Assembly: GCF_003604195.1 (NCBI RefSeq)
Contig: NZ_QXGR01000014.1
Coordinates: forward strand, 37,673 to 101,672
From: Simplicispira lacusdiani
Lineage (GTDB): Bacteria; Pseudomonadota; Gammaproteobacteria; Burkholderiales; Burkholderiaceae_C
DNA: 64,000 bases
Reading direction: 5' to 3'
Within the stretch, counting starts at the first letter, position 1; every line of letters starts with the position of its first letter. Below are positions 43,657 through 53,935 of the stretch, in pieces. The position numbers were made by a program, and so were the translations under genes. The notes under the pieces were generated by a model. The model saw nothing but the letters and a program-made list of their open reading frames with translations. It was not told the DNA's origin and ran no database searches.

Positions 43657-44658
43657 ATGGAAGGCTCCGAGGCCGAGGATCTGAGCGAGGAGCTGGCGGA
43701 AGACGCGCCCGCGTCGTTGGCCGAACCGGAATTCCGCACGATCGACCTGGGGGTGGCGCAGCACGGAGAGCGCCTGGACCGCGCCCTGGCCGCGACTGTT
43801 CCTGAGTTTTCCCGCAGTTACCTCCAGCAATTGCTGGCGCATGGCGCGGTCAGTCTCAATGGCCGACCATTTTCCAAGGCCGCGCATCGCATCAAGGCGG
43901 GCGACCGCGTGGTGCTGGAGATGCGCCCCACGCTGGAGAGCCAGGCCTTCCGGCCCGAGGCCATGGACCTCGACATTGTTTACGAGGATGCCCACCTGCT
44001 GGTGGTTCATAAGCCCGCCGGACTGGTGGTCCACCCGGCGCCGGGCAACTGGAGTGGCACGCTGCTCAATGGGCTGATGGCCCACGATCCGCTGTGCGCC
44101 CAGATGCCGCGCGCCGGCATTGTCCACCGGCTCGACAAGGACACCAGCGGCCTCATGGTGGTGGCGCGCACGCGTGCCACCATGGATGCGCTGGTGAGGA
44201 TGATCGCGCAGCGGGAGGTGCGCCGCCAGTATCTCGCGCTGGCCCACCACCCCTGGCAGGGGCGCGAGAGCCTTTCCATAGACAAGCCTATCGGTCGTGA
44301 TCCCCGCAACCGTCTGCGCATGGCGGTCGTCGACCTGGCCGTGCATGCAGGCAAGACGGCGCGCACCGATGTGGATCTGCTGGGCCGCAGCGACCAGGGA
44401 TGCTGGGTGCGCTGTACGCTGCACACCGGGCGCACCCACCAGATCCGCGTGCACATGGCCTCCGTCGGCCACCCCCTGGTGGCGGATGCGCTCTATGGCG
44501 GTGCGCCGGCCGCAGGCTTGCAGCGCCAGGCTCTGCATGCTTTCCGGCTGGCATTCGCGCACCCGATCACCGGAGCGGCGCTTGAATTTCTGGCGCCGCT
44601 GCCGCAGGACATGCGCCATGCCCTCGCAGTCTGGGGGCTGGGCTACAATGGGCCTTGA
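43657..44658 (+). CDS. rluD: 23S rRNA pseudouridine synthase RluD
   Basis: A 333-aa RluA-family enzyme modifying helix 69 of 23S rRNA (positions by analogy with E. coli RluD). An acidic N-terminal stretch (about 25 residues) precedes the S4 domain (ERLDRALAATVPEFSRSYLQQLLAHGAVSLNGR) and the catalytic domain with HRLDKDTSGLMVVA (catalytic Asp) and LHTGRTHQIRVHMASVGHPLVAD. The ATG at 43657 was chosen for its GGAGG-type ribosome site; GTG (43630) or ATG (43639) further upstream are possible. Confidence 0.93.
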   Translation: MEGSEAEDLSEELAEDAPASLAEPEFRTIDLGVAQHGERLDRALAATVPEFSRSYLQQLLAHGAVSLNGRPFSKAAHRIKAGDRVVLEMRPTLESQAFRPEAMDLDIVYEDAHLLVVHKPAGLVVHPAPGNWSGTLLNGLMAHDPLCAQMPRAGIVHRLDKDTSGLMVVARTRATMDALVRMIAQREVRRQYLALAHHPWQGRESLSIDKPIGRDPRNRLRMAVVDLAVHAGKTARTDVDLLGRSDQGCWVRCTLHTGRTHQIRVHMASVGHPLVADALYGGAPAAGLQRQALHAFRLAFAHPITGAALEFLAPLPQDMRHALAVWGLGYNGP

Positions 44659-44817
44659 CGGCCCTTGTTTTGGCCTTGCTCGTCTGCCCGCGGACTCCCG
44701 CCAGGCGATGGTGTGGTTCTGCTGCCGCATCCACACAGCCCCCATTGAACGATTTCTTCTGTAGATCCGGTGTCTCACGGCTCGCGTGGCGCACCCCTTT
44801 CCCGGAACCGCTGAACC

Positions 44818-45542
<725 letters not shown>

Positions 45543-45546
<4 letters not shown>

Positions 45547-47030
45547 ACGAGACCTTTCCATCCGACGATGCGACCGCGCAGTCTTTTCCACCCACCGAGG
45601 CAGAAGGAGCTGCTTCCGCCAAATCCAGGAAGCCGCGGCGCAAGAAGGCTGAGCAGCCGCTGATCTCGCCTGACCGCATGACGGGGGAGGGCCAGGAGGC
45701 CGAAACGCCTGCGTTCGCACCTGTGGCCCGGGTGGAGTCGCTGGAGGCTGGTGCGCAACCCGTGACAGTCGATCCGGGCAGCAATGCTGCCGAAGGCCCC
45801 CGCCGTGAACGTCCGCATGCACCCGACGACCGCAAACGTGCAGGATCGGGGCGGGGTCAGGGGGGCAAGGCCGCCGTGTCAGGCTACCAATTCGCGGATG
45901 TCGTTTCCGGCCAGTTCGATGCCGATGAGGCCAGCGAGGAGGTCGCGCCTCTCAAGCGGGTGCTGTTGCCCCAGGTGGAGACTCCCAAGCTCCACAAGGT
46001 GTTGGCTCAGGCAGGGTTGGGCTCGCGCCTGGAAATGGAGCAGCTCATCCTGGAAGGCCGGATTTCCGTCAACAACGAACCGGCGCATATCGGACAGCGC
46101 ATCCAGTACGGCGACCAGGTCAAGGTCAATGGCAAGCCCATCCGCTACCGCATCGATCCGCCCCCGCCGCGCGTGATCGCCTACCACAAGCCCGTGGGCG
46201 AGGTGGTGACGCACGACGATCCCCAGAACCGTCCAACCGTGTTCCGCAAGTTGCCGCGCCTGCAGCAAGGTAAGTGGCAGTCGGTGGGGCGCCTGGATCT
46301 GAATACCGAAGGGCTGCTCTTGTTCACCAGCTCTGGGGAGCTGGCCAACAAGCTCATGCATCCGCGTTTCGGGCTGGAGCGTGAATACGCGGTGCGCGTG
46401 CTGGGTGCGCTCAGCGGCGAGGAAAAGGCGCGCTTGCTCGAAGGCGTGCAGCTCGACGATGGCATGGCCGCCTTCGGCTCCATCGAGGAGGGGGGCGGCG
46501 AGGGGTCTAACTGCTGGTACCGTGTCACCATCTCCGAAGGGCGTAACCGTGAGGTGCGCCGCATGATGGAGGCGGTGGGGCATGCGGTCAGCCGACTCAT
46601 TCGCATCCGCTACGGTGCCATGGTGCTGCCCCGTGGGCTCAAGCGGGGGGCATGGATGGAGTTGGACGAGTCAGACATCACCGCGCTCATGAAGGCGGCC
46701 GGTGCTGAGCGCCTGCCCCGGCAGGAGGGGGCGATGCAGCGCCGCGACGGCCAGGGTATGCGGGGTGACGGCCGCCAGGGCGCGCCCGACAGGTCCGGCG
46801 GCCGGGGGCAGGCGCCCAATCGGGGCGTTTTCTCCCCGGCGCGTGCCGGCAAGCCCGGGGGCAAGGGCAATGGCCCGCGCCAGGCCGGAGGGGGCGGCGG
46901 TCAGCCCGATCCGCTGAAGACCTCTGTGGGCTATATCGGCTCGGACAGCCTGTCGCGACAGCGCCAGGCACAGCGGCGCGATGGTCGAGGTGGTCCCGGC
47001 GGCCGTGGCGGCGGCCGGGGTGGCCGCTGA
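45543..47030 (+). CDS. rluB: 23S rRNA pseudouridine synthase RluB with long disordered ends
   Basis: A 495-aa RsuA/RluB-family enzyme (about 290 aa in E. coli). The S4 domain (LHKVLAQAGLGSRLEMEQLILEGRISVNNEPAHIG, about 148-190) and catalytic domain (SVGRLDLNTEGLLLFTSSGELANKLMHPRFGLEREYAVRV) are complete. About 145 residues before them are charged and low complexity (KSRKPRRKKAEQ, RRERPHAPDDRKRAGSGRGQGGK). The last 110 residues are Gly/Arg/Gln-rich and end in an RGG-like tail (RGGPGGRGGGRGGR). These flanks are probably RNA-binding (inference). It follows scpB by ATGA overlap. Confidence 0.93.
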
Positions 47031-47068
47031 GCTTCCGGGGTTGAAGCGGCCAAGGTAGAATGAAAAGC

Positions 47069-47085
47069 TTTGTCTAGAAGACAAA
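47069..47085 (+). promoter_or_regulatory. Hairpin in ndk leader
   Basis: A 7-base stem TTTGTCT / AGACAAA with a 3-base loop, 33 bases before the ndk ATG; a TAGAAT hexamer lies just upstream at 47056-47061 (possible -10). An A-run but no T-run follows, so a regulatory or stabilising hairpin is more likely than a terminator. Confidence 0.4.
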
Positions 47086-47118
47086 AAACCCAAGTAACAC
47101 CATCTCCAGGAAATAAAA

Positions 47119-47544
47119 ATGGCTATCGAACGTACCCTCTCCATCATCAAGCCTGACGCTGTCGCCAAGAATGTCATCGGCCAGATCTACGCCCGTTTCG
47201 AGGCCGCCGGCCTGAAGGTCGTCGCCGCCCGCATGGCGCACCTGTCCCGCCTGGAAGCCGAGCAGTTCTACGCCGTGCACAAGGCACGTCCCTTCTTCAA
47301 GGATCTGGTGGATTTCATGATCTCCGGCCCCGTGATGATCCAGGCCCTGGAAGGAGAAAACGCCATTCTGAAGAATCGTGAACTCATGGGCGCCACCGAT
47401 CCCAAGAAGGCAGAAGCCGGCACCATCCGCGCAGACTTCGCCGACAGCATCGATGCCAACGCCGTGCATGGTTCGGATGCTCCCGAAACCGCTGCCGTGG
47501 AAGTTGCATTCTTCTTCCCCGGCATGAACATTTACTCGCGCTGA
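47119..47544 (+). CDS. ndk: Nucleoside diphosphate kinase
   Basis: A 141-aa enzyme of standard length that balances nucleoside triphosphates using a phosphohistidine. It starts MAIERTLSIIKPDAVAKNVIGQIYARFEAAGLKVVAARM. The active-site His is in NAVHGSDAPETAAVEVAFFFP. A CAGGAAA ribosome site precedes the ATG. It heads a long run of housekeeping genes on the plus strand. Confidence 0.98.
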   Translation: MAIERTLSIIKPDAVAKNVIGQIYARFEAAGLKVVAARMAHLSRLEAEQFYAVHKARPFFKDLVDFMISGPVMIQALEGENAILKNRELMGATDPKKAEAGTIRADFADSIDANAVHGSDAPETAAVEVAFFFPGMNIYSR

Positions 47545-47637
47545 CATGGCGTTCCCCAAGCAGCGCTTCCCCGCAGAAGCTGGGCAGTCGTGCGCCTGGG
47601 GTTCCCAGGGCGTTGCCACGTGTCCGCGCGCACGCGC

Positions 47638-48789
47638 ATGACCACCAACCTCCTGGATTTTGATCTCGACGGCCTGGCCGCTTTCTGTGAGCGGCTGGGT
47701 GAGAAGCGTTTCCGCGCCACGCAGCTTTTCCGCTGGATTCACCAGCGTGGCGAGGGCGATTTCGACCGCATGAGCGATCTGGCGAAGTCGCTGCGCGAGA
47801 AGCTCAAGACCTGTGCCGCCGTTCAGGCGCTGGCGGTTATTAGCGAGCACCAGTCGAGCGATGGCACGGTCAAATGGCTGTTCGACGTGGGCGCGGGCAA
47901 TGCCGTCGAGGCGGTCTTCATCCCGGAAGACGACCGTGGCACGCTCTGCGTTTCCTCGCAGGCTGGTTGTGCCGTCGGGTGCCGTTTCTGCTCCACAGGC
48001 CATCAGGGCTTCAGCCGCAACCTGACCACGGCCGAAATCATCGCGCAACTGTGGTACGCAGAGCATCAGCTGCGCAAGCGTTTGGGCACGTCGGAGCGCG
48101 TCATTTCCAATGTGGTGATGATGGGCATGGGCGAGCCTTTGCAGAACTATGCCGCCTTGGTGCCGGCTTTGCGTGTCATGCTCGACGACCATGGCTACGG
48201 CATGTCGCGCCGTCGCGTGACGGTTTCCACATCGGGCGTTGTGCCCATGATCGACCGCCTGGCCACCGATTGCCCCGTGGCGCTGGCAGTGTCGCTGCAT
48301 GCGCCGAACGACCCATTGCGCGACAACCTCGTGCCGCTTAACCGCAAATATCCGATCGATGAGCTCATGGATGCCTGCAACCGGTATCTGGAGCATGCCC
48401 CCCGGGATTTCATCACCTTCGAATACTGCATGCTTGATGGCGTCAACGACCAGCCCGAGCATGCGCAGCAACTGGTGGCTCTGGTGCGGCGCCATGCCCG
48501 TTCAGGGGTGTGGTGCAAGTTCAACCTGATTCCCTTCAATCCGTTCCCCGCATCGGGGCTGCACCGCTCAGCACCGCAGCAAGTGGCGGCATTTGCCAGG
48601 ATACTGAGCGACGCGGGGATCGTGACCACGGTGCGCAAGACGCGGGGTGATGATATCGACGCCGCCTGCGGTCAATTGGCTGGAGAGGTGCAGGACCGCA
48701 CGCGTGCCGTCGAACGCATGGCCAAGCGCCGCACGATCGCGATCCAGCCCGTGGGGTTACCGACCCATTCGAACAACAAGGAGGCATGA
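47638..48789 (+). CDS. rlmN: Dual-specificity 23S rRNA/tRNA adenine-C2 methyltransferase
   Basis: A 383-aa radical-SAM enzyme methylating A2503 of 23S rRNA and A37 of some tRNAs. The CxxxCxxC cluster is in AGCAVGCRFCSTGHQGFSRNL. SNVVMMGMGEPLQNY, AVSLHAPNDPLRDNLVPLNRKYPIDEL, and the C-terminal Cys-containing region (EYCMLDGVNDQPEHA, AACGQL) match RlmN. The ATG at 47638 gives MTTNLLDFDLDGL as in homologues; an upstream in-frame start would add 16 unsupported residues. A 93-base gap separates it from ndk. Confidence 0.97.
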   Translation: MTTNLLDFDLDGLAAFCERLGEKRFRATQLFRWIHQRGEGDFDRMSDLAKSLREKLKTCAAVQALAVISEHQSSDGTVKWLFDVGAGNAVEAVFIPEDDRGTLCVSSQAGCAVGCRFCSTGHQGFSRNLTTAEIIAQLWYAEHQLRKRLGTSERVISNVVMMGMGEPLQNYAALVPALRVMLDDHGYGMSRRRVTVSTSGVVPMIDRLATDCPVALAVSLHAPNDPLRDNLVPLNRKYPIDELMDACNRYLEHAPRDFITFEYCMLDGVNDQPEHAQQLVALVRRHARSGVWCKFNLIPFNPFPASGLHRSAPQQVAAFARILSDAGIVTTVRKTRGDDIDAACGQLAGEVQDRTRAVERMAKRRTIAIQPVGLPTHSNNKEA

Positions 48790-48790
48790 C

Positions 48791-49624
48791 ATGGTGGATA
48801 CCGTTACACGCTGGCGCCCAGGGCTGGGTGGGGTGATGGCAGCCCTTGCGCTGATGGCTTGTCTGGTGGGTATCCAGGGCTGTGCCGCCACGGGAGGGGG
48901 CTCTGGCGAGAGTGCCGCAACCGAGGTCATCACGCCATCCGATGAGCCCGATGCGCGGCGTCGTGCACGCATCCGCCTGGAATTGGCGGTCAATTATTTC
49001 GAAACCGGCAAGGTGGCCGTGGCGCTGGATGAGGTCAAGCAGGCATTGGTCAATGACCCCACCTATGCCGATGCCTACAACCTGCGTGGCCTGATCTACA
49101 TGCGCCTCAATGACCTCGGCCAGGCCGAGGAAAGCTTCCGCCGGGCCCTGTCCATTCGGTCTTCCGATGCCAACGTCATGCACAACTATGCGTTGCTGTT
49201 GTGCCAGCAGCAAAAGTACGCCGAGGCCGACAAGTACTTTGTCCAGGTTTTGAATAGCCCGACATACATGGCCCGCAGCAAGACCTTCATGGCGCAGGGG
49301 CTCTGCCAGGCGCGTGCAGGCCAGAGTCAGCAAGCGGAACAGACCTTGCTGCGTGCCTATGAGCTGGATGCAGGCAACCCCGTGGTGGGATATAACTTGG
49401 CCGAGTTGCTGATGCGCCGTGGTGAATTAACGCGTGCGCAGTTCTATATCCGGCGCATCAATAACAGTGATCTCGCCAACGCCGAATCCTTGTGGCTGGG
49501 TGTCAAGATCGAGCGCAGCCTTGGTGATTCCGTGGCCATGCGCCAACTCGCCGACCAGCTGCGCAAGCGCTTCCCGGAGTCTCGTGAACTGGCTGCCTTC
49601 GAACGGGGGGCGTTCAATGAGTGA
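48791..49624 (+). CDS. pilF: Type IV pilus biogenesis/stability lipoprotein PilF (PilW)
   Basis: A 277-aa TPR lipoprotein with lipobox VGIQGC (about residue 31). Several TPR repeats follow (RIRLELAVNYFETGKVAVALDEVKQALVNDPTYADAYNLRGLIYMRLNDLGQAEESFRRAL, NVMHNYALLLCQQQKYAEADKYF). In other bacteria PilF targets the secretin PilQ to the outer membrane. It starts two bases after the rlmN stop and overlaps the RodZ-like gene by 8 bases; this rlmN-pilF-rodZ-ispG-hisS-yfgM-bamB-der order is usual for Burkholderiales. Confidence 0.94.
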   Translation: MVDTVTRWRPGLGGVMAALALMACLVGIQGCAATGGGSGESAATEVITPSDEPDARRRARIRLELAVNYFETGKVAVALDEVKQALVNDPTYADAYNLRGLIYMRLNDLGQAEESFRRALSIRSSDANVMHNYALLLCQQQKYAEADKYFVQVLNSPTYMARSKTFMAQGLCQARAGQSQQAEQTLLRAYELDAGNPVVGYNLAELLMRRGELTRAQFYIRRINNSDLANAESLWLGVKIERSLGDSVAMRQLADQLRKRFPESRELAAFERGAFNE

Positions 49625-50552
49625 AATGGAGATCCAGTCTGCGGAGATGGCGCAGGCCGGGAGGGCTTCACCAGGCGCCATGCTGAAGGTGGCTCGGCAA
49701 TCCCAGAACATGCACATTGAGGCCCTGGCCGTGGCTCTCAAGGTTCCAGTGGGGAAGCTGGAGGCTCTTGAAGCCGATAACTATGCAGCTTTGCCCGATG
49801 CTGTTTTTGTGCGCGCCCTGGCGTCCAGTGTCTGCCGTTCGCTGAAGATCGACCCCGCGCCGGTGCTGGCACTCATGCCGCAGAGCGGCGTGCCCAGTCT
49901 GTCCGCGGACAGTGCGGGCATCAATGCGGCCTTCAAGGATGGCAGCGAGAAGGCGCGTACCGGAGCCATCGTGTCACGCGCCCTGCATCCCGTATTCCTG
50001 GCCGTGCTGGCCTTGCTGCTGGGGGCCGTGGCCATCCTCACGCTGTTCCCGCATGCGACCCTGGAGCAGGCGCAGACCGGGACAGAGCCTGTGGCGGGGC
50101 CGGCCGCAGGCCAGCCAGTGACGGAGTCTGTGGTGGCGTCCTCCGAACCAGCCCCCGTTTCCACGCCCAGTCAGCCAGCCAATCCCGTGGCTGCGGCAGC
50201 TGCGCCCATTCTGGCGCCCGTGCCTGGGCCGGCCCAGGATGTGCCGGCGGCGATGCCAGCCGCCGCGTTGGTTACGCCCGTTCCGGCTGCAGGGACTATG
50301 GCCGAGGCGGCTCCCGATCTGTTGATGTTCCATGCGCGCAGCGAGTCCTGGATCCAGGTCCGGGATGCTTCGGGGACTACGACGCTTCAGCGGGTAGTCG
50401 CGGCGGGCGAGAGGGTGGTTGCACCTGGCAAGCCGCCGTTCGCTGTGGTGGTGGGTAATGCGAATGCCACGGAGGTGTTTGTCCGTGGCAAGGTAATGGA
50501 TCTGGTTTCCGTGTCCAGGGACAACGTGGCACGGTTTGAGGTGAAGCCGTGA
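49617..50552 (+). CDS. rodZ: RodZ-like helix-turn-helix membrane protein
   Basis: A 311-aa protein: cytoplasmic HTH (about 19-85, PGAMLKVARQSQNMHIEALAVALKVPVGKLEALEADNYAALPDAVFVRALASSVCR), one transmembrane helix (about 122-145), an Ala/Pro-rich periplasmic linker, and a C-terminal DUF4115 domain (about 235-311, ARSESWIQVRDASGTTTLQRVVAAGERVVAPG). It organises MreB for rod-shape maintenance. The ATG lies within the 3' end of pilF; the stop overlaps the ispG start (GTGA). Confidence 0.92.
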   Translation: MSEMEIQSAEMAQAGRASPGAMLKVARQSQNMHIEALAVALKVPVGKLEALEADNYAALPDAVFVRALASSVCRSLKIDPAPVLALMPQSGVPSLSADSAGINAAFKDGSEKARTGAIVSRALHPVFLAVLALLLGAVAILTLFPHATLEQAQTGTEPVAGPAAGQPVTESVVASSEPAPVSTPSQPANPVAAAAAPILAPVPGPAQDVPAAMPAAALVTPVPAAGTMAEAAPDLLMFHARSESWIQVRDASGTTTLQRVVAAGERVVAPGKPPFAVVVGNANATEVFVRGKVMDLVSVSRDNVARFEVKP

Positions 50553-51826
50553 ACATGTCTGACGGAATGGTATCCATCACTGTCGCTGCGCCGCAGGTGC
50601 GCAGGACGCGCCAGGCGCGAGCAGCTTGGGGTGCCAACGTGGTGACCATAGGCGGGGATGCACCGGTGCGCGTGCAGTCCATGACGAACACCGATACGGT
50701 GGACGCCGTGGGTACGGCCATCCAGGTCAAGGAGCTGGCCCTGGCTGGTTCGGAGTTGGTGCGCATCACGGTCAATACACCGGAGGCGGCGCAGGCCGTT
50801 CCCTACGTTCGGGAGCAGCTCGACCGCATGGGCATCGATGTTCCCCTGATCGGTGATTTTCATTACAACGGCCACCGCCTGCTGACCGAATACCCGGCAT
50901 GCGCCGAAGCACTGTCGAAGTACCGCATCAACCCGGGCAATGTCGGCAAGGGCGACAAGCGGGACCGGCAATTCGGCCAGATGATCGAAGCGGCGATCCG
51001 TTGGCAGAAACCGGTGCGCATTGGTGTGAACTGGGGCAGCCTCGATCAGGAGCTGCTTGCCCAGCTCATGGATGCCAATGGCCGCCGAGCGCAACCTTGG
51101 GACGCACGCCAGGTTATGTACGAGGCTCTGATCACGTCGGCGGTTGAGTCTGCGCGGCGTGCCGAGGAGATGGGGCTAGACGGCAGCCAGATCATTCTGT
51201 CCTGCAAGGTCAGTGGCGTGCAGGACCTGATTTCTGTCTACCGCGAACTGGCGCGCCGCTGTGACTATGCCCTGCATCTGGGGCTGACGGAAGCGGGGAT
51301 GGGCACCAAGGGCACGGTGGCGTCGTCTGCGGCGCTGTCTGTGCTGCTGCAGGAGGGCATCGGGGACACCATCCGTGTATCGCTCACGCCGCAGCCAGGT
51401 GAGTCGCGCACCCAGGAAGTGTTGATTGCTTCCGAAATTCTTCAGTCGCTGGGCCTGCGCATGTTCGTGCCCAGCGTAACCGCCTGCCCCGGCTGTGGCC
51501 GTACCACCAGCACTACCTTTCAAGAACTGGCAAAGCAGATCGATGATTTCCTGCGCGAGCAGATGCCGGTCTGGCGTGCGCGCTACCCGGGCGTTGAGGC
51601 CCTGAAGGTGGCCGTCATGGGCTGCATCGTCAACGGACCCGGCGAGAGCAAGCACGCGGACATTGGCATCAGCCTGCCCGGAACAGGCGAAGCCCCTGCC
51701 GCACCGGTCTTCATCGACGGAGAAAAGGCACTGACCCTGCGCGGTGACAACATCGCCCAGGAATTCCACCAACTGGTCCAGAGCTATATCGACAAGCGCT
51801 TTGGCCCGGGCTCCTCAGGCGCCTGA
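50549..51826 (+). CDS. ispG: (E)-4-hydroxy-3-methylbut-2-enyl-diphosphate synthase
   Basis: A 425-aa [4Fe-4S] enzyme of the MEP isoprenoid pathway, longer than E. coli IspG (372 aa), as is usual in betaproteobacteria. Motifs: RVQSMTNTDTVDAVGTAIQVKELALAGSELVRITVN, LIGDFHYNGHRLL, YRINPGNVGKGDKRD, and the cluster cysteines in SVTACPGCGRTTSTTFQELA plus MGCIVNGPGESKHADIGISLPG. A GTG start (overlapping rodZ as GTGA) or an ATG six bases later is possible. Confidence 0.97.
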   Translation: MNMSDGMVSITVAAPQVRRTRQARAAWGANVVTIGGDAPVRVQSMTNTDTVDAVGTAIQVKELALAGSELVRITVNTPEAAQAVPYVREQLDRMGIDVPLIGDFHYNGHRLLTEYPACAEALSKYRINPGNVGKGDKRDRQFGQMIEAAIRWQKPVRIGVNWGSLDQELLAQLMDANGRRAQPWDARQVMYEALITSAVESARRAEEMGLDGSQIILSCKVSGVQDLISVYRELARRCDYALHLGLTEAGMGTKGTVASSAALSVLLQEGIGDTIRVSLTPQPGESRTQEVLIASEILQSLGLRMFVPSVTACPGCGRTTSTTFQELAKQIDDFLREQMPVWRARYPGVEALKVAVMGCIVNGPGESKHADIGISLPGTGEAPAAPVFIDGEKALTLRGDNIAQEFHQLVQSYIDKRFGPGSSGA

Positions 51827-51914
51827 GCCCGTCGCTCTGGCCTGGGTCCGGCTGCTTGGGGCCCTGCATGGGTTGCCATGGCATCCTTTACATACCATTA
51901 CTGAAACCATTGCC

Positions 51915-53240
51915 GTGAGTACAGAAAAAGCACTGCCTCCGACCAAAGTTGAAAAGCTGTTGGCGGTCAAGGGCATGAATGACATCCTTCCGCCCGACTC
52001 TGCCCGCTGGGAGTGGCTGGAGGAGAAGGTCCGCGCGCTGATGGACCGCTATGCCTACCGCAACCTCCGCACTCCCATCGTGGAGCCGACGGCCTTGTTC
52101 GTGCGAGGGCTGGGCGAGGTGACGGACATCGTCGAAAAGGAAATGTATTCCTTCGAGGATCGCCTCAATGGTGAGCAACTCACGCTACGGCCCGAAAGCA
52201 CGGCCGGCGTGGTGCGTGCAGTCGTGGAGCACTCCATGCTCTATGACGGCGGCAAGCGGCTCTACTACATGGGGCCGATGTTCCGTCATGAGCGTCCGCA
52301 GCGCGGGCGCTACCGTCAATTCCACCAGATCGGCGCCGAGGCACTGGGCTTTCCTGGTGCGGAGATCGACGCCGAGATCATTCTGCTGGCAGATGCGCTG
52401 TGGAAGGAGCTGGGTCTGACCGACGTGCGGCTTGAGCTCAACAGCCTGGGCCAGCCCGAGGAGCGCAAGGCGCATCGTGCGGCGCTGATCGCCTACCTGG
52501 AGCGGCATGTCGATCAGCTTGATGAGGAAGCCAAGCGCCGTCTGCACAGCAATCCTTTGCGCATCCTGGACACCAAGAATCCTGCCATGCAGGCGCTGGT
52601 CGAGGCAGCGCCCCGGTTGATCGATTTCCTGGGGGAGAAGTCGCTGGCCCACTTCAATGCGGTCAAGGCCATTCTTGATGCCAATGGCGTCGCTTGGAAG
52701 GTCAATCCGCGTCTGGTGCGTGGCATGGACTACTACAACCTCACGGTGTTCGAGTTCGTGACCGACCGCTTGGGCTCGCAGGGCACCATTTGCGGCGGTG
52801 GACGCTACGACTACCTGATTGAGCAGATTGGCGGCAAGCCAGCCCCGGCAGTGGGCTGGGCTCTGGGCGTCGAGCGGGTGCTTGAACTCCTCAAGGAGCA
52901 GGGCATGGCTACTGCCGTACCTGTGCCGTTGGCATATGCTGTCGTGCCGGATGCTGGCGTCTTACCTGTCGCGATGGCCCTCTTGCAAAAATTGCGGGCC
53001 TTGGGCGTGAGCGTCCAGATGCACAGCCCAACCGGTGCGGGCGAGGGCATGGGCAGCATGAAGTCCCAGTTCAAGAAGGCCGATGCCAGTGGGGCCAGAT
53101 ATGCTCTGGTTTTCGGCGCGGATGAGCTCGCCCGTGGCAATGTGCTGGTGAAATCGCTGCGCGATGGCAGTGGCCAGCAGGCCGAACATGCATTGCAGAA
53201 CGTGGCCGAATGGGCGGCCCACCTACAATCCGACCGTTAA
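51915..53240 (+). CDS. hisS: Histidyl-tRNA synthetase
   Basis: A 441-aa class II aminoacyl-tRNA synthetase. Motif 1/2 regions: AVKGMNDILPPDSARWEWLE, TLRPESTAGVVRAVVEHSML and GPMFRHERPQRGRYRQFHQIGAE. The histidine-specific loop is LVRGMDYYNLTVFEFVTD and the anticodon-binding domain is C-terminal. The GTG start at 51915 (VSTEKALPPTKVEK) was chosen because upstream frame sequence overlaps ispG and lacks homology. It follows ispG by about 90 bases. Confidence 0.97.
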   Translation: MSTEKALPPTKVEKLLAVKGMNDILPPDSARWEWLEEKVRALMDRYAYRNLRTPIVEPTALFVRGLGEVTDIVEKEMYSFEDRLNGEQLTLRPESTAGVVRAVVEHSMLYDGGKRLYYMGPMFRHERPQRGRYRQFHQIGAEALGFPGAEIDAEIILLADALWKELGLTDVRLELNSLGQPEERKAHRAALIAYLERHVDQLDEEAKRRLHSNPLRILDTKNPAMQALVEAAPRLIDFLGEKSLAHFNAVKAILDANGVAWKVNPRLVRGMDYYNLTVFEFVTDRLGSQGTICGGGRYDYLIEQIGGKPAPAVGWALGVERVLELLKEQGMATAVPVPLAYAVVPDAGVLPVAMALLQKLRALGVSVQMHSPTGAGEGMGSMKSQFKKADASGARYALVFGADELARGNVLVKSLRDGSGQQAEHALQNVAEWAAHLQSDR

Positions 53241-53254
53241 TCCTCACACTAGCC

Positions 53255-53935
53255 ATGGCAAATCATCTCGATCTCGAAGAACAAGAGCAGCTAGACCAGC
53301 TCAAGCATTTCTGGAATACCTGGGGAAACCTGATCAGCGGCGTGCTGCTGGTTGTTGTGGGGGCGTTGGCGGCCTGGAACGGCTACCAATTCTGGCAGAA
53401 CCGGCAGGCCACGCAATCTGCGGCGCTGTTTGATGCCGTAGAGGTCGCTGCCAATACGGGCGACATGGCGCGCCTGGAACAGGCTTTTGCGGACATTCGC
53501 AGCAAGTACGCTGGCACTGCCCAGGCTGGGCAGGCGGGACTTCTGGTGGCCAAGGTACAGGTGAACAAAGGCGACATCGATGCCGCCAAGTCTGCATTGA
53601 CATGGGTTGCCGAAAACGCTGGTGACGAAGGCTACAAGGCGCTGGGTCGTTTGCGCCTGTCCGGCTTGCTGATGGAGCAGAAATCCTATGACGAGGCCTT
53701 GAAGCAGTTGGCCGCGCCGTTCCCTCCGGAATATTCGGCTGTGGTGGCCGATCGCAAGGGTGATCTGCTGTCCTTGCTGGGCAAGAAGCAGGAAGCGGTT
53801 GCAGAGTATTCACGTGCCTACAAGGATTTCTCTGAGAGCATGGAATACCGGCGTCTGGTGGAAATCAAGCTCAATGCCCTGGGAGTGCAACCGCAGGCGG
53901 TGGCAATGGCTGGTTCGACGGAGGTGTCAAAGTGA
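53255..53935 (+). CDS. yfgM: YfgM family tetratricopeptide protein
   Basis: A 226-aa inner-membrane protein: short cytoplasmic N-terminus (MANHLDLEEQEQLDQLKHFW), one TM helix (about 24-42, LISGVLLVVVGALAAWNGYQF) and a periplasmic TPR-like domain. In E. coli YfgM works with PpiD at the SecYEG translocon. A TACAAT hexamer about 26 bases upstream of the ATG could be a local -10. Its stop overlaps the bamB GTG. Confidence 0.93.
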   Translation: MANHLDLEEQEQLDQLKHFWNTWGNLISGVLLVVVGALAAWNGYQFWQNRQATQSAALFDAVEVAANTGDMARLEQAFADIRSKYAGTAQAGQAGLLVAKVQVNKGDIDAAKSALTWVAENAGDEGYKALGRLRLSGLLMEQKSYDEALKQLAAPFPPEYSAVVADRKGDLLSLLGKKQEAVAEYSRAYKDFSESMEYRRLVEIKLNALGVQPQAVAMAGSTEVSK

